This document shows, piece after piece, positions 1 to 5,347 of a stretch of 5,347 nt of DNA. The notes beneath the pieces are model-generated. The model was not told the origin of the DNA. It worked only from the letters and a program-made list of their open reading frames with translations, and did no database searches. This stretch comes from JBBRWO01 sp038249135. GTDB lineage: Bacteria; Actinomycetota; Coriobacteriia; Anaerosomatales; JAAXUF01. The first letter of the stretch is position 1, and each line of letters starts with the position of its first letter. The stretch lies in the NCBI GenBank assembly GCA_038249135.1, contig JBBRWO010000137.1:1-5347 (forward strand), in the 5' to 3' direction. The position numbers were made by a program, and so were the translations under genes.

Positions 1-3
1 CCG

Positions 4-1404
4 TTGTCCGAGCAGGTATATGCACACTTCATCGGCGCAGGTGGCGCCGGTATGAGCGGAATCGCGCTGGTGCTCGCATCCCGTGGCGCTCGTGTCACCG
101 GGAGCGACCTCAAAGAGTCGCGCTACTCCCGTGCGCTGGAGGCCGCAGGGGTCGCCGTAGCAATCGGACACGCCGCCGAGAATCTCGGTGATCCTGAGGT
201 CGTGGTCATTTCCTCGGCGATTCCCGAGACCAATCCGGAGCTCGCCGAGGCGCGTCGCCGAGGTCTCCCAGTGTGGCCGCGTGCGAAGATGCTCGCGTAT
301 CTGGCGGGGGAGCGGACGACCGTCGCCGTGGCGGGAACGCATGGGAAGACGTCAACCAGCTCGATGATTGCGACGATGCTCAGCAAGATGGGCCTCGAGC
401 CGAGCTTCCTCATCGGCGGCGAAGTTGATGGATTCAACACGAATGCGGTCGACGGCTCAGGTCCTCACTATATCGTGGAGGCCGACGAGTCAGACGGCTC
501 ATTCCTGCATTTGGAGCCCGCATTCGCGGTGATCACCAACGTCGAAGCCGATCATCTGGACCACTACGGCACCCTTGAGCGCGTCGAGGAGACCTTCTGC
601 GAGTTCATGGAGCGCATCCAGCCCGAGGGCACGCTCGTCATCTGTGGTGACGACACTCGTCTGGTGGAATTGGCGGGGTCTTCCACGCGACGTGTGGTGA
701 CCTACGGTTTCAGCGCATCATGTGACGTCATCTGCCGAGTCCTCGGCACAGAAGGTATCGGAGTCCGCTTCGAGGTCGTTGTGCCCGGTGAAGGCACCGT
801 GGAGTCTCTGACGCAGGTTCCCGGTGACCACATGGTCTCGAATGCGGCGGCCTCCCTGGCGGTCGCGTGGGTGCTCGGTCTTGACCTTGAGTCTGCAGCA
901 GCTTCGCTCGCGCAGTTCTCGGGTGTCCGCAGGCGATTCGACCTGATCGGCGAAGTCGCGGGTGTCACCGTGGTCGATGACTACGCGCATCACCCTACCG
1001 AGGTCCGTGCGACGCTGGCAGCCGCGTCAGAACTCGGCTTCTCGCGAGTCGTCGCGCTGTTTCAGCCCCACCGCTACAGCAGAACGGCCGCGTTGTCACT
1101 GGACTTCGCCAACGCGTTCTCGGCAGCCGATGCGATCGTTTTGATGGACGTCTACAGCGCTGGCGAGGCGCCGGTGCCGGGAGTGAGCGGCAAGTCCGTT
1201 CTCGACGATCTGCTTCGGCTTCATCCCCGTTCTCACTCGGCGTATCTCCCGCATCGTGCAGACGTGGTGCCGTACCTTGCTTCGCGAGTGCGTTCGGGCG
1301 ACCTTGTGATGACGATGGGCGCCGGTGACGTGACCGCTGTCGGTCCGGAACTTGTCGCGGAGATCACCCGCCGTGCTGACGCCGGGGAACCGCCGTGCCG
1401 GTAG
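4..1404 (+). CDS. murC: UDP-N-acetylmuramate--L-alanine ligase MurC
   Basis: This cytoplasmic Mur ligase joins L-alanine to UDP-MurNAc with ATP, the first stem-peptide step of peptidoglycan synthesis. The 466 residues are full family length. The N-terminal UDP-binding Rossmann motif HFIGAGGAGMSGIA lies at about residues 8-21. The ATP P-loop GTHGKTST is at 111-118, EADESDGSF at 159-167 and HLDHYG at 184-189. The C-terminal domain shows GDHMVSNAAAS near 274-284, GVRRRFD at 307-313, DDYAHHPTEV at 325-334 and FQPHRYSR at 353-360. These are the MurC signatures and separate it from MurD, MurE and MurF. The TTG at position 4 puts seven residues before HFIG, which suits the family. However, the frame is open to the window edge and any ribosome binding site lies outside, so the start is provisional. 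The 3' end overlaps murB by 10 nt, implying co-translation. No key residue looks lost. Confidence 0.96.
   Translation: MSEQVYAHFIGAGGAGMSGIALVLASRGARVTGSDLKESRYSRALEAAGVAVAIGHAAENLGDPEVVVISSAIPETNPELAEARRRGLPVWPRAKMLAYLAGERTTVAVAGTHGKTSTSSMIATMLSKMGLEPSFLIGGEVDGFNTNAVDGSGPHYIVEADESDGSFLHLEPAFAVITNVEADHLDHYGTLERVEETFCEFMERIQPEGTLVICGDDTRLVELAGSSTRRVVTYGFSASCDVICRVLGTEGIGVRFEVVVPGEGTVESLTQVPGDHMVSNAAASLAVAWVLGLDLESAAASLAQFSGVRRRFDLIGEVAGVTVVDDYAHHPTEVRATLAAASELGFSRVVALFQPHRYSRTAALSLDFANAFSAADAIVLMDVYSAGEAPVPGVSGKSVLDDLLRLHPRSHSAYLPHRADVVPYLASRVRSGDLVMTMGAGDVTAVGPELVAEITRRADAGEPPCR
1384..1389 (+). promoter_or_regulatory. Ribosome binding site deciding the murB start
   Basis: GGGGAA lies inside the murC 3' end, five bases before the GTG at 1395, and supports that start. 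A competing ATG at 1464 has GAGGAG only three bases upstream. Starting there would remove the conserved segment that normally precedes the RHTTYRIGG motif of MurB, so the GTG is preferred. Confidence 0.6.
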
Positions 1405-2312
1405 CCGAGTCGTATGCTCGGCTGCACGGAGTTCTCGCGGGTTCTATCCGGCGCGAGGAGTCCATGGCGCGACATACCACCTACAGAATCGGTGGGCCGG
1501 CCGCGCTCTTCATAGACTGTGCCACCGTATCCGACCTTGCCACCACCACCACCGTTCTGGCCGAGGAGGAGGTGCCGTGGACGGTACTGGGAAAAGGCAG
1601 CAACGTCCTCGTGTCGGACCTAGGCTATGAGGGTGCGATCCTGAATCTCGGTCGGGACTTCAAGCGACACAGTCTCGAGGGCGAGCATCTGAAGTCCGGA
1701 GCGGCCGTTATCCTTGCCGCTGCCGTCAGGGATGCGTTCTCTGCTGGTAGGACAGGTCTGGAGTTCGCTGTTGGTATCCCCGGGACTGTCGGTGGTGCCT
1801 TGGCCATGAACGCAGGAAGCCGGGATGAGTGGATCGGTTCGGTTGTTGAATCGGTCACGCTGTTCGTTCCGGGCAATGGCCTCGTGGCTGTCAGAGGGCC
1901 GGAGATTGCGTGGGGCTATCGTCAGAGTGGCCTAGCCCAGCGCGGTATCATCGTTGAAACTGCGCTTCGGCTCGAGGAAGGCGATGAGGCGCACATCCGT
2001 CGAACCATGGAGGCGAGTCTTCGCCGGCGTAAGCGTAGCCAACCGCTTGGCGTGCCCAGCGCGGGAAGTGTGTTCGTCAACCCCCAAGGGGACTCGGCGG
2101 GGCGTCTCATCGAGGCATCCGGGCTCAAAGGTCGACAGATCGGCGGAGCTGCGGTCTCCGAGATACACGCAAACTTTATCGTCAACGCCGGAGGCGCCAC
2201 CGCCGCAGACGTTGTCGAACTCATTCGCACCATCCGTGACACCGTGAAGGATTTGCATGACATCGAGCTCAGGCCGGAAATCCGGTTCCTCGGGGCGTTC
2301 GACAGGCCGTAA
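1395..2312 (+). CDS. murB: UDP-N-acetylenolpyruvoylglucosamine reductase MurB
   Basis: This FAD-dependent, NADPH-using cytoplasmic enzyme reduces UDP-GlcNAc-enolpyruvate to UDP-MurNAc, the substrate of MurC next door. At 305 residues it fits the shorter (type II) form of the family. The FAD-binding part shows RHTTYRIGGPA (26-36), GKGSNVLVSD (66-75) and GIPGTVGGALAMNAG (127-141). The substrate domain shows WGYRQS (173-178) with the conserved arginine, AGSVFVNP (223-230) with the proton-donor serine at 225, SEIHANFIVN (255-264), and PEIRFLG (294-300) with the catalytic glutamate. The usual SVFKNP lysine is valine here; the following asparagine is kept. The GTG start overlaps murC by 10 nt. The 3' end overlaps ftsQ by 56 nt in another frame. 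Expression is probably from the upstream dcw promoter(s), because no promoter is evident at the junction. Confidence 0.96.
   Translation: MPVAESYARLHGVLAGSIRREESMARHTTYRIGGPAALFIDCATVSDLATTTTVLAEEEVPWTVLGKGSNVLVSDLGYEGAILNLGRDFKRHSLEGEHLKSGAAVILAAAVRDAFSAGRTGLEFAVGIPGTVGGALAMNAGSRDEWIGSVVESVTLFVPGNGLVAVRGPEIAWGYRQSGLAQRGIIVETALRLEEGDEAHIRRTMEASLRRRKRSQPLGVPSAGSVFVNPQGDSAGRLIEASGLKGRQIGGAAVSEIHANFIVNAGGATAADVVELIRTIRDTVKDLHDIELRPEIRFLGAFDRP
2246..2251 (+). promoter_or_regulatory. Ribosome binding site for ftsQ within murB
   Basis: GAAGGA lies five bases before the ATG at 2257, inside the murB coding sequence. It supports that start despite the 56-nt overlap. No alternative start is apparent between 2257 and the membrane segment. 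Confidence 0.65.
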
Positions 2313-3243
2313 ACGCGTCGTTATCGGCGCCGAGGAGACAACACGCGTTCGCTACTCGCAGGATCGACCTCAGGTCGAGTCCGAGCGTCGGCATGCCCAG
2401 CGTTCACCGCAGCGCGCCTCTGCTGCCGCGCGCAGCACCAAGACCGGACCCAAGCCGACGGGTGTCGGTCGTCGAATCGCCGGCGTCAAGCGTGACGAGC
2501 GCGAGAAGCGACAGACGGCAATCGCTCGCAGGCGTACGGCGTTGGGCGTAGTGGCAGCCGTGGTGGCGGTCCTCGTGGTCTGGGGCATCGTTGCGCTCTG
2601 GCGCGCACCTATACTCCAGATCAAGCAGGTTGAAGTGAGCGGAAACAAGCATCTGTCGAAGGCTGCAGTTCTCAAGCTCGCCGCGATTCCATCGGATGCG
2701 ACGGTCATGCGGTTCGATGCGGGGGCCGCCGAGGACAGACTGATACGCGATCCTTGGGTTGCGTCTGCGACGGTTACCCGCCGATTGCCCGGAGTCGCGA
2801 CGATTACCGTAGGCGAGCGCGCTGCTGCTGCTGTCATCGACGCAGGGGGTACCAATCTGTGGCTGATAGACGGTGACGGTGTATGGCTTGGAAAGCTGAC
2901 CTCTCAGGATTCGACCGGCCTTGTGACCGTGCGCGACATCGAGGCGCTGAAGCCCAAGGCGGGTGAGCGAACCAAGTCCGCCGAGGCGCGCAACGCGCTT
3001 GCGGTGATCCGTGGCCTGAGCCCCGAGATGACGGCGCTGCTCAAGACGATTTCGGCACCCACGATCGACAAAACGGCGCTCATCACGAAGACGGACATAC
3101 AGATCATGGTGGGCAGCGCCGAGGACATTGCCAAGAAGGATCGAGTCGCCCGCAAGATACTCGAGACTGAGCGGGGAGTGGTCTATGTCAATGTCCGCGT
3201 GGTTGATCGAGCCACCTGGCGAGGCCTGGACACGACCAACTAG
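2257..3243 (+). CDS. ftsQ: Cell division protein FtsQ/DivIB
   Basis: FtsQ/DivIB is a bitopic membrane protein that works with FtsB/DivIC and FtsL in the divisome and controls septal peptidoglycan synthesis. The 328 residues have the family layout. A long basic, Ser/Arg-rich and probably disordered cytoplasmic region covers about 1-94. One membrane segment follows at about 95-115 (LGVVAAVVAVLVVWGIVALW). A POTRA domain then runs from about 118 to 190, opening with ILQIKQVEVSGNKHLSK and including RDPWVASATVTRRLPGVATITVGER. The rest is the extracytoplasmic beta domain, with the characteristic WLIDGDGVWL near 202-211. It ends 174 nt before ftsZ with no ftsA between, as expected in lineages lacking FtsA. 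The N-terminal region is poorly conserved in the family, so the start rests mainly on the ribosome binding site. The call rests on topology, POTRA signature and position. Confidence 0.92.
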   Translation: MTSSSGRKSGSSGRSTGRKRVVIGAEETTRVRYSQDRPQVESERRHAQRSPQRASAAARSTKTGPKPTGVGRRIAGVKRDEREKRQTAIARRRTALGVVAAVVAVLVVWGIVALWRAPILQIKQVEVSGNKHLSKAAVLKLAAIPSDATVMRFDAGAAEDRLIRDPWVASATVTRRLPGVATITVGERAAAAVIDAGGTNLWLIDGDGVWLGKLTSQDSTGLVTVRDIEALKPKAGERTKSAEARNALAVIRGLSPEMTALLKTISAPTIDKTALITKTDIQIMVGSAEDIAKKDRVARKILETERGVVYVNVRVVDRATWRGLDTTN

Positions 3244-3294
3244 CTGGGGAAACGTCCAATGTGAGCGCGAGTGGCTACACCCCCTTTGGGAATC

Positions 3295-3325
3295 TTGACA
3301 GTAACCCTTGCGGTATGGGTAACGT
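3295..3325 (+). promoter_or_regulatory. Candidate ftsZ promoter
   Basis: TTGACA at 3295-3300 matches the sigma-70-type -35 consensus exactly. The best -10 is TAACGT at 3320-3325, which keeps only the TAnnnT skeleton. Its 19-base spacing is longer than ideal. The -35 box sits in the left arm of the inverted repeat, so a protein bound there would compete with RNA polymerase. A start near 3332 would give a leader of roughly 85 nt. This is inferred from sequence only; the weak -10 keeps confidence modest. Confidence 0.4.
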
Positions 3326-3367
3326 TTATGCGAAGATTGAGCGTTCCACCCATACTGTAACGGTCAA
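3295..3367. repeat. Long imperfect inverted repeat in the ftsQ-ftsZ gap
   Basis: The two halves of this 73-bp segment are near reverse complements. Bases 3295-3305 pair with 3357-3367 at 9 of 11 positions. Bases 3313-3320 (GTATGGGT) pair perfectly with 3348-3355, and 3312/3356 adds a G-T wobble. AACG at 3321-3324 pairs with CGTT at 3342-3345. Six unpaired bases interrupt the left side (3306-3311) and two the right side (3346-3347), and a 17-base loop closes the structure. It could be a folded RNA leader of ftsZ or a DNA operator of two opposed half-sites. No target-site duplication is visible at its ends, so a miniature mobile element is less likely. Confidence 0.7.
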
Positions 3368-3396
3368 CCTGAGGTTTAGAGTTGTAGCTCTGACCG
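3361..3396 (+). promoter_or_regulatory. Second dyad in the ftsZ leader, next to the ribosome binding site
   Basis: CGGTCA at 3361-3366 is the reverse complement of TGACCG at 3391-3396, which ends seven bases before the ftsZ ribosome binding site. Inside are a small palindrome AACCT-G-AGGTT (3366-3376) and TTAGAG/CTCTGA arms (3377-3382 and 3388-3393, one wobble). These pairings overlap one another and the right arm of the larger repeat, so they cannot all form together. Regulatory use is inferred; stems this short can arise by chance. Confidence 0.35.
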
Positions 3397-3403
3397 GTTT
3401 CCT

Positions 3404-3410
3404 GGGGAGG
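3404..3410 (+). promoter_or_regulatory. Strong ribosome binding site for ftsZ
   Basis: GGGGAGG lies seven bases before the ATG at 3418. It is the most purine-rich, anti-16S-like site in the window, fitting the high FtsZ level cells need, and it fixes the ftsZ start. Confidence 0.8.
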
Positions 3411-3417
3411 GCACGAA

Positions 3418-4500
3418 ATGCTCGAAACGGGCGCGAACTATCTGGCAGTAATCAAAGTCGTCGGCTGTGGTGGTGGCGGAACCAACGCTATCAACCGGAT
3501 GGTCGAAGCCGGCGTCAAAGGCGTTGAGTTCATCGCGGTGAACACCGATGCTCAAGCGCTGCTTATGTCTGACGCGGACTACAAGGTCCACGTCGGTGTG
3601 AGCCTCACAAAGGGCCTCGGCGCTGGTGCCGATCCTGATGTGGGCTTCCAAGCCGCGGAGGAGAATCGTGGTGAGATCAAGGAGGCGCTTCAGGGTGCCG
3701 ACATGGTATTCATCACAGCGGGTGAGGGTGGAGGTACCGGTACTGGTGCCGCCCCTGTGATCGCGCAGATCGCTAAAGAAGAGATCGGTGCACTCACCGT
3801 TGGTGTCGTCACCCGTCCCTTCGCATTCGAAGGACGCAAGCGCGCGATACAAGCCGATGAGGGCATCAAACGCCTCGCGGAGGTTGTCGACACCCTCATC
3901 ATCATCCCGAACGACCGTCTTCTGCAGGTCGCCGAGAAGAAGACCTCCATTTTGGATGCGTTTCGGATTGCTGACGATATTCTTCGTCAGGGTACCCAGG
4001 GGATCACAGACCTGATTACGGTTCCGGGTCTCATCAACTTGGACTTCGCGGATGTCCGGACCATCATGGAGGATGCCGGCTCGGCCCTCATGGGTATCGG
4101 ACTGGCGACTGGTGACAACCGAGCGCACGATGCGGCGACAGCCGCTATCTCGAGTCCGCTCCTTGAGTCCTCGATCAACGGTGCGACCGGAGTACTTCTG
4201 TCGATTACTGGCGGAAGCGACTTGGGACTGTTCGAGGTCAACGAGGCCGCCGAGGTCGTAGCCGCCGCAGCAGCGCCGGATGCGAACATCATCTTCGGAG
4301 CCGTCATCGATGATTCGATGATGGATCAGATTCGGGTCACGGTCATCGCGACCGGCTTCAACGGCCGCAAGAAGCAAGAGACCATGCAGTTTGGCGCGGC
4401 CTCGGAGGACGAGGGCACATCGTTGGGAGTCCCGACGTTTGAGCCCATCCCCGAGGAGGACCTGGATATCCCGGCGTTCCTCAAGAAGCGTACGTTTTAG
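3418..4500 (+). CDS. ftsZ: Cell division GTPase FtsZ
   Basis: FtsZ is the cytoplasmic tubulin homologue that polymerises with GTP into the Z-ring at the division site. The 360-residue protein is complete. The N-terminal nucleotide motif is GCGGGGTNAINRM (16-28), followed by NTDAQAL (42-48). The tubulin signature GEGGGTGTGAAP spans 102-113, and RPFAFEGRKR is at 133-142. The T7 synergy loop NLDFADVRT lies at 207-215 with its catalytic aspartates at 209 and 212. The core ends near 315 (VIATGF). The terminal peptide DLDIPAFLKKRTF (348-360) is the conserved tail that docks membrane tethers and regulators. The linker between is only about 30 residues and acidic. No ftsA is next to it, so the tether is probably another protein such as SepF encoded elsewhere. 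A dedicated leader precedes it and hairpins follow it, so it may be transcribed both alone and with the upstream genes. Confidence 0.98.
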   Translation: MLETGANYLAVIKVVGCGGGGTNAINRMVEAGVKGVEFIAVNTDAQALLMSDADYKVHVGVSLTKGLGAGADPDVGFQAAEENRGEIKEALQGADMVFITAGEGGGTGTGAAPVIAQIAKEEIGALTVGVVTRPFAFEGRKRAIQADEGIKRLAEVVDTLIIIPNDRLLQVAEKKTSILDAFRIADDILRQGTQGITDLITVPGLINLDFADVRTIMEDAGSALMGIGLATGDNRAHDAATAAISSPLLESSINGATGVLLSITGGSDLGLFEVNEAAEVVAAAAAPDANIIFGAVIDDSMMDQIRVTVIATGFNGRKKQETMQFGAASEDEGTSLGVPTFEPIPEEDLDIPAFLKKRTF

Positions 4501-4506
4501 CGTATT

Positions 4507-4525
4507 CACCCGGCCAACCCGGGTG
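4507..4525 (+). terminator. Short hairpin just after ftsZ, possible weak terminator
   Basis: CACCCGG (4507-4513) and CCGGGTG (4519-4525) form a perfect 7-bp GC-rich stem with a 5-base loop, beginning six bases after the ftsZ stop codon. Only a short TTT follows (4531-4533), and not immediately, so intrinsic termination is uncertain. It may instead stabilise the transcript 3' end. Confidence 0.4.
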
Positions 4526-4533
4526 CACGATTT

Positions 4534-4577
4534 GGATCCACTGGCGACGACGGCGCGACCTCGTCGCCAGTGGATCC
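4534..4577. repeat. Perfect 17-bp inverted repeat downstream of ftsZ
   Basis: Bases 4534-4550 are the exact reverse complement of 4561-4577, with a 10-base loop (CGGCGCGACC). Each arm carries GGATCC at its outer end. The stem is much longer than a typical terminator stem and no T run follows on either strand. It could act as a transcript-stabilising 3' structure, a factor-assisted terminator or a protein-binding dyad. Which of these applies cannot be decided from this window. Confidence 0.75.
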
Positions 4578-4591
4578 TCCATTTCACGGGC

Positions 4592-4637
4592 AAAAAGCAG
4601 GCCCCGCCGAGTCGCTCGGCGGGGCCTGTGTTGCTTT
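4592..4637. terminator. Intrinsic terminator of the - strand gene, possibly bidirectional
   Basis: CAGGCCCCGCCGAG (4598-4611) and CTCGGCGGGGCCTG (4615-4628) form a perfect 14-bp GC-rich stem with a TCG loop. Read on the - strand, the stem starts 23 bases after the stop codon of the membrane protein gene and is followed almost at once by five T (complement of 4592-4596), a classical rho-independent layout. Read on the + strand, the trailing sequence TTGCTTT (4631-4637) is a weaker T tract, so it may also stop ftsZ transcription. Confidence 0.85.
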
Positions 4638-4651
4638 GATACGGCGCGCGA

Positions 4652-5347
4652 CTAGCCGACGGGTGGTTCAGTACCCGCGGGGGGTGCAGGGGGCGCAGCT
4701 GGGGGCGCAGGCGGCATCGGAGCCACCGGCGGCGCGGGAGGGGCCGGAGCCACGGGAGGTGCGGGAGGTGCGTACTCGGGCGCCACCGGAGGTGCGGGAG
4801 GCGCAGGTGGCGCGTACTCGGGTGCTGCCGGAGGCGCGGGGGGCGCATAGCCGACGGGCGCTGCGTATGCGGCAGCCGGTGCGCTGACGCCGTACGAACG
4901 TGCCGCCCACTGGCCGAACAGGTGCGCGGTAATCATGACCATGAGATAGCTCACGACCGGCGTAGCGATTGATCCGATTCCAGTGGAGCTCAGGACGCTG
5001 ACGATGACGCCTCCACCCACCGAGACAACGATCGCCCACAGCCAAGCGTTGAAGTAGCCAGAGCCATCACGGACGTGAGCCATGATGTCGGAGAACGCGA
5101 ACAGGGAGCTAAAAGTGCCTTTGAGCGCGTAGTTAACGGTGGCGCCGTAGAAGATGATCGCGATTCCTATGGTGTACACAATGGCGACAACGATGAAGAG
5201 GCACATGCCTCCGCCAAAGAGACCGGCACCCGCGTCCCCATTGCTCGTGAGCGCTGCGATAAGACCCGGCAGCGCGAGAATGAGGAACAAGATCGAAAGC
5301 GGTAGTGTATAGACGAATCCGGCTACCAGAAGCATGAATCCTTTGAC
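4652..5347 (-). CDS. DUF4013-type membrane protein with Pro/Ala-rich tail, 5' end beyond the window
   Basis: The visible part is 231 residues and is open to the window edge. An ATG at 5335-5333 exists, but VKGF in frame before it aligns, from my memory of the family, with the middle of a DUF4013 domain (a GlxxLxxxxxYxLPLxILFL stretch). I therefore judge that ATG internal and the true start outside. Counted from that ATG, hydrophobic segments lie at about 1-28, 42-63, 96-118 and 122-142. NYALKGTFSSLFAFSDIM (68-85) and the GYFNAWLW and AHLFGQW stretches fit the second half of the domain. Residues from about 150 to 227 form a low-complexity tail of APP, VAP and PEYAPPAPP units, probably exposed to solvent. 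The function of DUF4013 proteins is unknown to me; an integral membrane role is all the sequence supports. The gene converges on ftsZ and has its own terminator at 4592-4628. Confidence 0.8.
   Translation of the reverse strand, partial: VKGFMLLVAGFVYTLPLSILFLILALPGLIAALTSNGDAGAGLFGGGMCLFIVVAIVYTIGIAIIFYGATVNYALKGTFSSLFAFSDIMAHVRDGSGYFNAWLWAIVVSVGGGVIVSVLSSTGIGSIATPVVSYLMVMITAHLFGQWAARSYGVSAPAAAYAAPVGYAPPAPPAAPEYAPPAPPAPPVAPEYAPPAPPVAPAPPAPPVAPMPPAPPAAPPAPPAGTEPPVG
4770..4847 (-). repeat. 42-nt tandem repeat encoding 14-residue PEYAPPAPP units
   Basis: Two copies starting at 4770 and 4812 agree at 31 of their first 36 bases. Both contain GCGTACTCGGG, the complement of the Pro-Glu-Tyr-Ala codons. 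The period of 42 is a multiple of three, so the frame is kept and the tail grows in 14-residue steps (PEYAPPAPPAPPVA, then PEYAPPAPP again). The neighbouring sequence down to about 4690 is a more degenerate form of the same Pro/Ala codon pattern. This is the kind of tract likely to vary in length between strains by slippage or recombination. Confidence 0.75.

Noticed and set aside
1464..1466. ATG as an alternative murB start with GAGGAG upstream
   Set aside because: The spacing is only three bases, and this start would delete the N-terminal segment that MurB proteins conserve before the RHTTYRIGG motif.
3287..3320. MraZ-like TGGGN repeats upstream of ftsZ
   Set aside because: Only two such pentamers appear (3287-3291 and 3316-3320), 29 bases apart, not the closely spaced direct repeats expected of MraZ sites.
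3295..3367. Miniature transposable element explained by the terminal inverted repeats
   Set aside because: No duplicated target bases flank the ends, and the -35 box and proximity to ftsZ fit regulation better. A genome search could reopen this.
3261..3527. An 88-codon open frame starting with GTG just after ftsQ
   Set aside because: It runs across the inverted repeat and into the start of ftsZ in another frame, has no convincing ribosome binding site, and its protein has no recognisable features.
3376..4848. A 490-codon open frame antisense to ftsZ that continues into the intergenic hairpins
   Set aside because: It is Arg/His/Leu-rich low-complexity sequence with no recognisable domain. 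It runs through conserved ftsZ codons, the terminator and the Pro-rich tract in a different frame. Long antisense open frames are common in high-GC genes.
4668..5045. Alternative 125-codon - strand open frame within the membrane protein gene
   Set aside because: It is an out-of-frame shadow of the Pro-rich and membrane-spanning coding sequence, Arg-rich and without domain features.
5333..5335. ATG as the start codon of the - strand membrane protein
   Set aside because: The frame is open to the window edge, the residues before the ATG continue a DUF4013-like pattern, and no ribosome binding site can be seen in the few remaining bases.

Overview
The window is a high-GC chromosomal segment carrying the distal end of a division and cell wall (dcw) cluster. 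On the + strand the order is murC, murB, ftsQ, ftsZ; a convergent, incomplete gene for a DUF4013-type membrane protein occupies the right end on the - strand. A phylogenetic guess, inferred from gene content only, is a high-GC Actinomycetota lineage of the Coriobacteriia type. The grounds are that murB lies between murC and ftsQ, that there is no ftsA between ftsQ and ftsZ, that FtsZ ends in a DIPAFLKKR-type tail, and that a DUF4013 protein is next door. Other high-GC Gram-positive-type lineages are not excluded.

Layout: murC (4-1404) overlaps murB (1395-2312) by 10 nt, and murB overlaps ftsQ (2257-3243) by 56 nt, so these three look like one translationally coupled unit. A 174-nt gap (3244-3417) separates ftsQ from ftsZ (3418-4500). 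It holds no convincing gene. It does hold a perfect TTGACA box embedded in a long imperfect inverted repeat (3295-3367), further small dyads, and a strong ribosome binding site, so ftsZ probably has its own control region. After ftsZ, a 151-nt convergent intergenic region (4501-4651) holds three successive stem-loops: a 7-bp stem, an unusual perfect 17-bp stem, and a 14-bp stem flanked by A and T runs that is a good terminator for the - strand gene. The - strand gene (4652 to the window edge) encodes four apparent membrane segments and a long Pro/Ala-rich tail with a 14-residue repeat.

Function: MurB makes UDP-MurNAc and MurC adds the first amino acid of the stem peptide, so the two supply successive cytoplasmic steps of peptidoglycan precursor synthesis. 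FtsQ is the bitopic division protein of the divisome core, and FtsZ is the tubulin-like ring former. Together they link septal wall precursor supply to the division machinery.

I do not see a new defence, mobile or biosynthetic system here; the protein-coding content is conserved housekeeping. The parts most worth a second look are non-coding: the nested inverted repeat before ftsZ and the triple hairpin cluster after it.
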